NCBI GenBank assembly: GCA_030844895.1 | Contig: CM061226.1 | Coordinates: forward strand, 114,748,574-114,812,573 | Direction of reading: 5' to 3' | Length of the DNA: 64,000 bases | Origin: Ambrosia x helenae | Taxonomy: Eukaryota; Streptophyta; Magnoliopsida; Asterales; Asteraceae | Part shown: in pieces, positions 44,570 to 55,088 of the stretch | Layout: the number at the start of each line of letters is the position of its first letter | Position numbering within the stretch: position 1 is the stretch's first letter | The notes under the pieces: generated by a model | The model's database searches: none | What the model was told of the DNA's origin: nothing | The model's input: the letters and a program-made list of their open reading frames with translations, nothing else | Translations under genes and position numbers: made by a program

Positions 44570-45763
44570 GGTAGCGTTTGGTATGATGGAATGAAAGGGA
44601 GAATGGAATGGACCATTACAAGGTAATGAAAAATAATGTGTTTGGTTGGCTAAAGGAATGGAATCACCCATTCCACAAGGCATTCCATTCCCTCAAAACC
44701 ATTCCATCCACCCCCCATGTTTTTTTTTCATTCCATCCCCATTCACCCTTTACTAACAAAAGCATAACTCACCATCACCACCCACCACCACTATCGCCAC
44801 CACCCACCACCACTATCGCCATCACCCACCGCCGCCACCGCCACCCACCACCGCCGTCACCACCCGCCGCCACCACCACCCACCACCGCCGTCACCACCC
44901 ACCACCACCGCTACCAACCACTACCTTCACCTACCTACCACCGCCACCACCCACCACCACCGTCAACACCCACCACCGCCGCCACTCACCACCGCCACCA
45001 ACCACCACCACCGCCACCACCCACTACCTTCACCCTCCCACCACCGCCACCACCCACCACCGTCACCCACCCACCACCGCCGCCATACAAAACCACCCAC
45101 CGCCACCGACCACCGTCATCAACCCACCGCCACCTCCACCACCTACCACCGTCACTCACCACAATTTCCTTTACCCACGACTACCGCCGCCACCCATCAC
45201 CGCCGTCTCCTCCACCCACCTCCGCCACTACTCACCATTGTCACCCACCCACCATCACCGCCATCCACCTCCACCCATCGCCACCGTTGCCGCCACCCCA
45301 CCACCGTCGTCGCCACCACCTATCACCGCCGTCGCCATCCACCACCACGCTACTGCCACACACCACCACCTACCATCACCACCACCACCACCACCGCCAT
45401 CCACCACCGCCACTACTCACCATCGTCACCCACCCACCATTACGACCATCCACCTCCACCTTCCACCGTCGCCGCCACCACCACCGACCACAACCGCCGC
45501 CGCCCACCACCGCCGCTACCGCCACATATCACCACCCACCATCACCGCCACTGACCACCACCCACCACCGCCACTAACCATCGATTTTATTCATTCGTTT
45601 TTTCTTGTCTATCCAACAACACAAAGTAATGTTTTGTTTCATTCCCACATGACAACCAAACAAAACATGGAATGGTAATGATCCATTCCATTACCTTGTC
45701 CATTCCATTACCTCGTCCATTCCATTCCCCCATCCATTCCATTACCCCATACCAAACAGACCC
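44570..45763. mobile_element. Tourist-like MITE swollen by (CCACCG)n, 1194 bp
   Basis: Left end ggtagcgtttggtatg; reverse-complemented right end gggtctgtttggtatg. The flanks are TAA on both sides (44567-44569, 45764-45766), as in PIF/Harbinger MITEs. Both arms then repeat ggaatggaatgg. The core, about 44765-45585, is nearly pure ccacca / ccaccg / ccatcg repeat and produces a 356-codon open frame (44608-45678) of Pro, His and Thr, which I do not regard as a gene. Confidence 0.8.
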
Positions 45764-45766
45764 TAA

Positions 45767-46422
45767 TAGTGTTTGATAGGGGCGAAGGGTGAAGGTGGTG
45801 GCTTAGGTAATGGTGTCGATGGTATTGAAGACACAGATGGTGATGGTGACAATAGCAACATCGAAAACAACATGTGGTGGTGTCAACGGCGGAAGTGAGC
45901 AGTGATGATAGTGGAAGCGGCAATGGTGTGTGTTGACTGCGGTGAGTAGGTTGACCAATTCGGATTTAGTGTAAATCATCATGTTTTGAAAAGTAATTTC
46001 TTTATCCTAATGAACCCATATACAAATTTCTTTTACCCAAATCAACTTTAATTCCTTAAAGAATGATCTATGGCCCTTAATTTACATTCCTCAAATTTTG
46101 TATAAACAAATCTCAAAAATAAAGCAACATATACGAAAACACTCATCGCCAAGGGCGAAGCTTTAGTGGGCCAGAGGTGCCCCTGTTTTCTTGCTCAGTA
46201 TTGCAAATTTATGCATATTTTATGTCTGAAAATTTTATATGTATCGAGCCCATAATTTAAGGGTCACGTGATTTCTAATTTCTAGACCCTATATATTTAT
46301 TCAAGCTCCATTACTACTTATCGCAAATGCATTGAGTTTAAATAACAACCATTAGAAAGTTAAAAGAATTATTTAATTATCAAATTAATATATTATATAT
46401 GTAAAATTGTCAACTACGTACT
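45767..46422. other. Intergenic, no gene seen
   Basis: 45780-45930 continues with ggtggtg / gatggtg repeats. 46140-46190 has the gggcgaagctt repeat word. No gene. Confidence 0.5.
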
Positions 46423-46439
46423 AAGTAAAATAGTTTTAA

Positions 46440-46762
46440 GTCTTTCACGGGTAGCTCAGTTGGTGAATGGACCAGGAATCTCTTTTGGAGGTCTCAGGTT
46501 CGATTCCCACGAAGGACATAATGAGAAATGATGGATGACTCATGGCCTATGGTCATGAGTTCGAGTCCTGATCTCGCCAGGTTTTACCGGTTCACTACTG
46601 TCGTGCCTTCGGGCGGATATGTGGGTCGGGTTTTCCCTGGAAGCGGGCTGTCGGGCGGGCTAGGGGCTTCGTGCGTCTGGGGTGGGCCGGGCTATGCCCC
46701 CTGTCTTTGCCACTGAGGGCCGCGTATGAAGTACCCGGCGTTGTTTAGTTGGCCGTCAAAAA
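46440..46762 (+). mobile_element. tRNA-derived SINE, 323 bp
   Basis: Pol III box A TAGCTCAGTTGG at 46452-46463 and box B GGTTCGATTCC at 46497-46507, with a second box-B-like GAGTTCGAGTCC at 46557-46568. The body is GC-rich and ends ttggccgtcaaaaaa. A perfect 17-bp duplication, aagtaaaatagttttaa, flanks it (46423-46439, 46763-46779). The stems of a true tRNA do not pair, so it is not a tRNA gene. It shares body and tail words with the minus-strand SINE at 13971-14221. Confidence 0.92.
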
Positions 46763-46779
46763 AAGTAAAATAGTTTTAA

Positions 46780-47286
46780 ATATTTAATTATTTATTGTTA
46801 TAATTTAAAGCCACCGACTATTTAATGGCTGCACATGAAGAAGTTCCCCATAATTCAATCAAATAAACAAGATCCATGTTATCAGTGATAGTTCATGTCG
46901 TCATGGGGTGTACCTTCACATCAAGAGTGTTAACGGTGACGTGGCATTTTAACTTTCATTGTACACCACTCCCTTCTCATGTTAAGGAGCATTAAATTGT
47001 CACTAAGTTAACATGTTAACATGACTTAAAAGAGAGAAAGTGGATGAGGTAGAGTTAGGGGCGTTAAACCATTTCCTTGAAATGAGCTAGTGTGAAAAGA
47101 GACAAAATGGAGGATGTGGTATCTAGGTGGAGTTAAAGATGGTTAGAGTATACCCCATGGCCTAACTAGATTTTATTTTATGCTTCTTATTTATTTATGT
47201 TAAATCATTGACCGTTTAATGCATATCAGAATTTTCTATCTATAATATTTGGTCGTTTTAATTACCATCAATCCACATTAGAGGAC
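46780..47286. other. Intergenic, no gene seen
   Basis: AT-rich single-copy-looking sequence between a SINE and a LINE. Confidence 0.45.
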
Positions 47287-47300
47287 GCATGTTTTTATGT

Positions 47301-48620
47301 TTTTTTTTAAGGCAAATTTTATTCACAAACGACCGGTGAATCAACCCCAATTAGGGGAGAAACGACAAATGGCCACAATACAACTTATACAAAATCAAAG
47401 TTACACCACATGGACCAATCTACCGAAACCTTTTTAACTCTATTTCTAAACCAAAGATAACCCAACGCTTTTATGTCCGCCACAACCTCCGTCACCATAT
47501 GCCTTTTATCTTTGAAGACTCTATCATTTTTGGCTTTCCAAATCCTCCAGCAAGCAATGATGACAATCCCGTGCATAACTTTCCACTTGATCGATGTAGA
47601 GCTAAAAAACTTACGAACCTCCAACGTGTCTTTGGTATCAAATAAGTAAATCGGAGGAATACCACACCAATTGGCAATACCCAACCACACCCCCATAGCA
47701 AAACCACAACCCGTGAAGAGATGATCTTGAGACTCCTCTTGATCACCACAAAAAACACACAAAGCATCTCCAACATCAATGTTTCTTTTTCGGAGCGCTA
47801 ACTTAGTAGGAATACGATTCAAGAGAGCCCGAAGCATAAAAATATTACATTTCCTTGGAATCCACGTGCACCAATCAAACACCGGAGCCTCAACATTATC
47901 TTGGTCCTCTACCAGCCACCTCTTAATGGACGCAGCAGAGAAAGAGCCATCCGATCCTTGCTCCCATTTCCAATAATCCTTTGAAGCCGATAAATTGCAA
48001 TTAGCCACCACCCTATGACATTCAAGAAGGTCACGCACCTCCTGATCACTGTTCGGATATGTTCTCCACTCCCAATTCAAAACATTTGAGCCTCTAACAC
48101 TTATCACACGATCACAAACTTTGCACCACTTATTTCTTTCAAGCCGAAATAAAGACGGGAAACGATCTTTTAACGGAATATTATCTACCCAGTTGTCAAT
48201 CCAGAATCTGATAGTCGAACCGTTACCCACAACACCTTTTACCAAAGAATTAAAATCGACATTTTGAACCTTGTTTTATATCCAAACGAGACAATCTTCG
48301 ACCAAGTGCCTATGAATCTTCGGTTACAATTAACCACCTCCCACTTCCTCCTAGTCCCATGGATATCATCAATAACCTTTCTCCACATGGCTTCTTCTTC
48401 GTTACGATACCTCCATAACCATTTCAACAATAACGCTTTATTCGACCATTCTAACTTGGACAAACCGAGACCACCATGCTGCTTAGATCTAGTAACAAGG
48501 TCCCATCCCATTCAATGAGTCTTGTTTCTACCCTCTCCACTTCCCCACAAAAAAATTTTAATCATAGATTCTAGCTTCTTGATGACGCAAGTTGGCGCTT
48601 TATAAAGAGAAAGATAATAT
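47301..48620 (-). mobile_element. 5'-truncated LINE with perfect 14-bp duplication
   Basis: GCATGTTTTTATGT flanks both sides (47287-47300, 48621-48634). A short poly-A (T-run at 47301-47308 on plus) marks the 3' end. Coding sequence is in two frames: 48511-48239 (HGGLGLSKLEWSNKALLLKW, WLWRYRNEEEAMWRKVIDDI) and 48245-47385, so one frameshift lies near 48250. The second part holds FWIDNWVDNIPLKDRFPSL and the zf-RVT domain (CTWIPRKCNIFMLRALLNRI, CVFCGDQEESQDHLFTGC). Only the part after the RT core remains. This is a standard plant L1-type LINE and is unrelated to the RLE element at 38-41 kb. Confidence 0.93.
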
Positions 48621-48634
48621 GCATGTTTTTATGT

Positions 48635-49305
48635 GCTGTTATGGAAAGCTTTTCAACCATGAAATAATATAATGCGACACTATATGCGTGTGTGTGTGTG
48701 TATAACTAGTATTAGAGTCCGTGTTTCGCTACAAGATCATAAGAAGGTGCTGACGAGGATGTATTTGTTACATGATATAGACCATGTAAGCTTTAACTTA
48801 AACGACTTTAAATATATGCAATCAACATGGCTAAGTAAATATGTCTAAAACTAAAAGTTATCTTTAACTATAATAAGCCAAAAAAAAAAAAAAACAATTT
48901 TGTTACATGGTACATTGAATGGTTAATATAGACCATGTAGGCTTTAATATAGACGACGGCAAAAATAAGCAAGCACGACGATAAAGTAAACATGTCTAAA
49001 GTTAAACGTTAGTTTTAATTATAACAAGCTAAACAAATAATAAGGAAAAAAGGAACAAACTTATAAATCTTATGAAGTTTGGGATTATAAACATAAATCT
49101 ATTGAAGTACACGGGTGTAAACATATATAAATCGTTTATAAGAAATAAAAAAGAATTAGTAGAGTTTAAGTGTCATATAATAATTACATTAAAGAAACAA
49201 TACGCAAACTAATTAAAGAAAAAAAAAACACTAATATTGTTATCCTATAAAGTATAAACTAATGGACCGATAAAAGTTTAATATTGTTCACATTTGTAAT
49301 TGTTA
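48635..49305. other. Intergenic, no gene seen
   Basis: A (GT)n run near 48688-48700 is followed by ctagtattagagtccgtgtttcgc, possibly a decayed minus-strand Helitron end. A loose duplication of catggtacat / gaccatgtaggctttaa blocks lies at 48770-48960. Confidence 0.4.
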
Positions 49306-49314
49306 TTATATAAA

Positions 49315-49588
49315 GAGTTAATCGCTAATTTAATTCTTGAGGTTTGTCAAAAATTGTCAGTTTCATACAAAAAATTTTTTTTTTGTCAATTTAGTCCCTA
49401 TGTTTTCATTTTTTGTCATTTTAGTCCCTGGGGTTTTGTCAAAAATTGTCACTTTCATCCAAATCTTGTTAGTCCACAGGGACTAAAATGACAAAAAAAT
49501 GAAACGACATGGACTAAATTGACAAAAAAAAATTAGATGAAAGTGACAATTTTTGACAATCTTTAGGGACTAAATTGGCATTTAACTC
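49315..49588. mobile_element. MULE-type MITE, 274 bp
   Basis: A perfect 9-bp duplication TTATATAAA at 49306-49314 and 49589-49597. Inverted arms run about 120 bp each, starting gagttaatcgctaattta and, from the right, gagttaaatgccaattta, and share tgtcaaaaattgtca and tttgtcaatttagtcc. Confidence 0.9.
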
Positions 49589-49597
49589 TTATATAAA

Positions 49598-50485
49598 TGT
49601 CTGGTTTCTCTGTTAATTAATTTTTTGTGTAAAACGTATGGAGAATGTTGGATGCGACACATGATTTTCAGAGTAAATGTATATACATTTCTTAAACTAA
49701 TGTGAGTTTAGATGCACCATTGTAGTATTTTCGACGAACCATTATTATTTAAATTTATGGAACTAGATTTAAACAATAAAGTTAACAGTGAAAGTGTTTG
49801 TATATATGGTGGTAACTATGTAAGGTGTATGCTAGTTTCCCGCTAATTTGGTGGAATAAAATTTTTGTTGATCGTTAAAAAAAATTAGTGAAAGTTGATT
49901 TATTATTATGGTTATGATTATTACTTTATTCTTTTTTTTTTTTTTTTTTTTTGCCATTTGTACTTATTATTTTCAATCATGTCATGCACCATTTTGATTT
50001 TAACAATCGAAAAAGTAAGATCAAGTGTCTAAATTTATACTCTTAATAAGAAAATTTCACTTTATACAATTGTATAGGGTGGTCATCACATTTCTATCAC
50101 CTATTACACAACAATCACTAAAATTATTCCCACTAAGCACAAAAATCAACAAATGAAATCTCACAACATTTCACCTCATCCCTTTTACACTCTCAAACAA
50201 ACCACCCATCCCATCACTACTGTGAAACACCCACTTGCACGCAGCGATGTATATCACGCCATCACTAGCGTGATTGTGGGTGTATCACGACTCACGATAC
50301 CCCCCCCCCCCAAAAAAAAAAAAAAAAAGACATTTATTTTGGACATCCATACATTATATTTATACATACAAAACCATCATCAATAGTTCAATACTTCAAT
50401 ACATAACAAACTTTAACTACGAAACTATGAGAACCTCATAAACACTTATACATACATAGCGCATAAAAAATTCACCTATATATAC
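49598..50485. other. Intergenic, no gene seen
   Basis: Poly-T at about 49932-49952 and a C-run then A-run at 50301-50328. The ORF at 50153-50386 has no domain. Nothing else recognised. Confidence 0.45.
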
Positions 50486-50488
50486 TAA

Positions 50489-50693
50489 GTGTTTGGGATT
50501 GCGTTTTGAATCTGATTTTTAGATTATTGCGTTTTGTAAACGCAGATAATCAGTTTTTAGTGTTTGGATTACGTTTTGAAAACGCAGATAATTAGTTTTT
50601 TAGGCTACCAAAACGCAATAATCTATAAGCAGCTCCACCCCTGTTTTTCCAAAACGCATAATCTGTTTTGAATAATCAATCCCAAACACCCCC
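50489..50693. mobile_element. Tourist-like MITE, 205 bp
   Basis: Left end gtgtttgggattgcgttttg; reverse-complemented right end gggggtgtttgggattg. TAA on both sides (50486-50488, 50694-50696). The interior repeats gattattgcgttttg words in both orientations. Confidence 0.82.
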
Positions 50694-50811
50694 TAAGAGT
50701 TTATGGTCAGCAAAACATATAAATAGAATCTTGGAAATAAAATCTATTGCAAATGTAAATCCATATAGATATGAATATAAAGAACATACAACATATACTG
50801 TATATACATGT

Positions 50812-50836
50812 TTGTATGTATGTATGTATGTATGTG
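50812..50836. repeat. (TATG)n microsatellite
   Basis: Six tandem tatg / gtat units. Confidence 0.85.
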
Positions 50837-50989
50837 TAATTATTACAAAATAATTGTAACGACATTTTCTGAATGTTAACCATAATAACAATAAAACATT
50901 GTGGCTGGCTGCCATTTCCCATCTCTCTCTCTCCCTCCCTCCCTCTCTCTCTAGACTTGATTTCATGGTTTCCAAAAATATAGTCTGGA

Positions 50990-51320
50990 GAATGAGATGA
51001 TGACAATGAGGAGGTTATAGAAGAACATTCTCTCGTTCTTCCCTCCTATACATCCTGCCATTTTTTTTGTCGCTGGTATTTTCGTCATCTCGGTTTTTCT
51101 CTAAGATTTTGAATTATGAAATGTAAATGAATCTGCAATGTTATTCGCCGCGATGAATTTGACGTAAATGAGGTGTTTTATGAAATGTGAATGGATATTT
51201 TTATTATTAATTTGTTGAGGACATTAAGTTATCATGTTTTAATGTGACTTTTATGATATTGATGGAATATATGATTAGTTTGAATATATATTTTGTGATT
51301 ATGTTTGCGCAAATTTGCAG
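50990..51320 (+). promoter_or_regulatory. Inferred leader exon and 5'UTR intron of the plus-strand SFH gene
   Basis: CT-rich sequence around 51020-51060 looks like a leader. A good acceptor (aatttgcag) ends at 51320, before gcatttggaag and the ATG at 51377. SFH genes often have a 5'UTR intron; the donor is probably near 51074-51080. (GA/CT)n tracts at 50920-50955 lie in the presumed promoter. Confidence 0.4.
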
Positions 51321-51376
51321 GCATTTGGAAGGGCGTTAAGATTCGGCACTGCTAACAAATATTGGTTATTGTAATC

Positions 51377-52058
51377 ATGAGTGAGTCCGGACCTGAACGC
51401 CCCATTCGACCCAGTATGTTTACACTTTTCTGATTTTATTCATTTTATGCTTTCGAGTTTTTGATGAATGAGGATTTATTTAAGTCAAGGGGCGTAAAAG
51501 CGTAAAATAAATCATGAATTTGTTGTTGGAATGGTGATAAAATAGGTGTATGATCAAAGTTATTATGCAGGTTCCGAAAAAATAGAGTTGGAGAACGCTG
51601 AGGAGGAAAAGAAGGGTAGGCGTAACTCTTTTTAAACAAAGGGCGATCAATGCGTCAAACAAGTTTAGGACGTCTTTGAGCAAGAAGAGCAGGAATAGTA
51701 AAGTGATGTCTGTTGTTGAGGATGAGCATGATGCAGAGGATTTAAAGGCGGTTGAAGCTTTTCGTCAAGTTTTGATCCTAGAAGACTTGCTACCGTCTAA
51801 ACATGATGATTACCACATGCTATTAAGGTTCGCTAAACGTTTCTGTACATTTTAAAATCTTTTTTAGTAGTTGATACTAATAAACTATCAGTACAGGTTT
51901 TTAAAGGCTAGAAATTATGATTTAGAAAAAACCAAGAAAATGTGGTCTGATATGATCCATTGGAGGAAAGAGTATGGTACCGAAACCATCATGGAGGTAT
52001 TATTCGGCATATTAGTAAAAAGATTGAAATTCGACGCATGTACTTTATATTTATAGTT

Positions 52059-52092
<34 letters not shown>

Positions 52093-52837
52093 GATTTTGA
52101 TTTTAAGGAAAGGGATGATGTCCTGCAATATTATCCGCAAGGGCACCATGGGGTCGATAAGGATGGAAGACCTGTTTATATCGAGAGGCTAGGTCTGGTG
52201 GACGCTACCAAGCTCATGCAAGCGACGAGTCTTGAACGTTATGTCAGGTACCATGTGATGGAGTTTGAAAGAACCTTTATTGATAAGTTTCCAGCATGCT
52301 CGATAGCTGCTAAAACGCACATAGATCAAAGCACCACAATTCTTGACGTTCAAGGCGTGGTAAGTTTATTTATCGTTACAATTCACAGAAACCGCTTAAA
52401 CAGTTAAACCACACATGTTAATTAACTGTTTAAGGTGTTTTGAACCAGGGATTAAAAAGCATGAATAAATCTGCTAGGGACCTTATTCAATCTCTCCAGA
52501 GCATTGATGGTAATAACTATCCTGAGGTATTTATTTCTCTTCTGTCATCTGAATTACTGTTATCCATATATCTTCTGTTAGTTATCTATGTGAATGTTGT
52601 TTGTAGACGCTCTGCCGCATGTACATCATCAATGCAGGCTCTGGCTTTAGGCTTTTGTGGAACACAGTTAAAACCTTCCTTGACCCAAAGACTACATCTA
52701 AGATTAATGTAAGTTCACACTTCACACCATCTGTTTAGCAGCTAATAAGTTCTTAGTTTTATTAACGTAATCTCGCTGACTAGGTTTTGGGCAACAAATT
52801 CCAAAGCAAGCTCCTTGAAATCATTGAAGCCAGGTAC

Positions 52838-52872
<35 letters not shown>

Positions 52873-54499
52873 ATCTTTATCCTTATGCATTTCCATATTT
52901 TTATCCGCGGCAGTGAACTCCCGGAGTTCTTGGGCGGTACCTGCACATGTTCTAGTAAAGGTGGTTGCATGCGCTCCGATAAGGGCCCATGGCAAGATCC
53001 AGATATCATGAAGGTTAGCTCAACCAACCCATCTTGACCCGTATTATAATATACATCTTTTGACCCGTTACATGACCCATCCATTCTGTCACATTTTCCC
53101 TTTCTGAATCTTACATTATATGTGATCAACATATGTAATGCTAATTTGGTTTTTGTTAGATGGTCCGTAACGGTGAACACAAATGTTCTTCAAGATCAGA
53201 TATCGCAGATAAGAGAACCGTTTCTGAGGATCAGTCTGCTCACAAGGTTAGAAGTTTTTACCATCATTAAAGTGCTTCTGTGTGTTGTATATATATACAC
53301 ACATTGTGTATAGTAGATTGTTAACATGAGTAGTTCTTTCAAGGCGGATGCGGAATCTTCTGGAAGGCAAAAGGAGCAAATCAAGCACTCACAACTCGCG
53401 CCTGTTTACGAAGAAGTAAGTTATCTTCCTTATACTTGTTTCTTTAAATCTTCCTTACATTACATACACACATATTTTTGACGTGTGCGCATTAATAGGA
53501 AACACGCGCTACCACAAGCAAAAGTACCCCAACCACAAACGAACCCAGAATCCACACGCAAGTGTCTAGAAAGACCGTTGAATCAAGTTACGCTAAACAA
53601 GTGCAGAAGGTTCCTGGTCCACAAGGTACACTCATTGTCTAAAACGTATTTAAATGCAGTAAACCGATTTATTAAAAAAGTTAATGTTATTATTTTAAGT
53701 AGGTGAAAGACTTGTAACTTTGTTTTTATATGATACAGATTATTACCATGTCACTGAGGCAGCAAGCGATGGGCTCGGCAACCACATCTTTACGGGTATG
53801 ATGACCTTTATGATGGGAGTTATGACAATGGTCCGCATGACAAAGGCGATGCCTAAAAGGGTTACAAACACCAACAACTACCCTGGTCCGGTTTATGAAG
53901 AGTCAATGAGACAGAGGCAAGGCCCGTATCAAATGCAATCGTCTGGCATCTCTACAGCCGAATATCTCTCAATGATGAAGCGGTTGGGAGATTTGGAAGA
54001 GAAGGTGATAATCCTCACCGACAGACCGGTTGAAATGCCTCCGGAGAAAGAGGAGATGCTTAATAACGCCTTGAATCGCATCGAGTATTTAGAGATTGAG
54101 CTTGCTGCTACCAAGAAGGTATTTATATCAACATTTGGAAAAAAAGCTGGTTGTCCATAGTGTATTTTTAATGTCAAAAATCACTGTATTGAAAAAACTA
54201 AATTATTATTAAAACTATATATTTTTTTTATTATCATTGGAGATCCACAATGTGAGGATCTGGCAGGTTAGGTAACGGGTCAAATAGGTTGTTTTAGCAT
54301 AAACCGAAATGGGTCAATCCGGGTTGAGTTCATTTGTTTAATGAGTGGAAGCATATTCTAAAATAACAATAATAATAATAATAATAATAAAATTTGATGT
54401 ATTGTTATGCAGTCACTTGGGGACACAATTGCTCAACAACAAGAGTTTGCAGCTTACCTTGAAAAGAAGAAGAAAAAGAAAAGCATATTTGGTTTCTAA
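51377..54499 (+). pseudogene. SFH: SFH Sec14-nodulin phosphatidylinositol transfer protein, frame broken in exon 2
   Basis: Thirteen exons: 51377-51413, 51571-51827, 51897-51996, 52093-52359, 52449-52526, 52607-52708, 52784-52833, 52914-53013, 53160-53246, 53344-53415, 53499-53625, 53739-54118, 54413-54499. All junctions are GT-AG and phases match the minus-strand paralog. Domains: basic N-terminal region, CRAL-TRIO-N (DDYHMLLRFLKAR), SEC14 lipid pocket (YIERLGLVDATKLMQATS, PACSIAAKTHIDQSTTILDV, FRLLWNTVKTFLDPKTTSKI), LPEFLGGTC, then a nodulin-like C-terminus with a hydrophobic Met-rich patch (FTGMMTFMMGVMTMVRM) and Lys-rich tail. The exons sum to 1744 nt, one too many: a five-T run at 51629-51633 puts TAA at 51633-51635 where the paralog reads on. 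A downstream ATG at 51705 could start a shortened SEC14 protein. Either a young pseudogene or a homopolymer error; every other exon is clean. Confidence 0.9.
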
Positions 54500-54659
54500 A
54501 GTAGCAAGACAAAAGTTGGTTGTTAGTGGTTATTAAGATAATGTAGAAGGAAGAAAGGTTAAGAGAATGGTTGCAGCCTGCGACGATGATTTTATACGGC
54601 CAGCCCCGCGCTAAATGCTCTGCCCTGCTCTCTTCAGCTGCAAACATTTTTGCTTTGTG

Positions 54660-54665
54660 AATAAA
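54660..54665 (+). terminator. Poly(A) signal of the plus-strand SFH gene
   Basis: AATAAA about 160 nt after the stop codon, followed by AT-rich sequence. Confidence 0.6.
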
Positions 54666-55088
54666 AACCTCCATTCAAAACAGTTTTGCATCTCATTATA
54701 TTAATTAATGGCAGCTAGCTTGTACAGTGCATTGCATTTTATTTGTATATGCAATAAGAAGGTGACAGGTGGAAAAGAGGTGTATGAGATCAAACAAAAG
54801 AACACATCACTAAGATATCATTAAATTTAAATGTTCATGCATGCAAACCATATTCAAAACCAAACACAAACTCATAAAACAAACAAATTTCAAAGTAAAC
54901 TCAGGATTAGCACAATGTTAAAACCATATAGCACAATACACACAAACACTATTAGAAAAGAAACAAACAGCTGAACTTATCATCCTGTCAGTGCACTTCA
55001 CCAGCAAAATTTCTTCTTCTGCATATACATAAAAGTTAAAACAACCTGTAAATTTTTATATCTAATCATTTTAATTCTGAAACATATC

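Noticed and set aside
44608..45678. 356-codon open frame rich in Pro, His and Thr
   Set aside because: It is the translation of a (CCACCG/CCACCA)n tract inside a MITE; another frame of the same tract is also open and there is no domain.
46452..46520. tRNA gene with box A and box B
   Set aside because: Acceptor and T stems do not pair, the body extends to 323 bp and a 17-bp target duplication shows it is a SINE.
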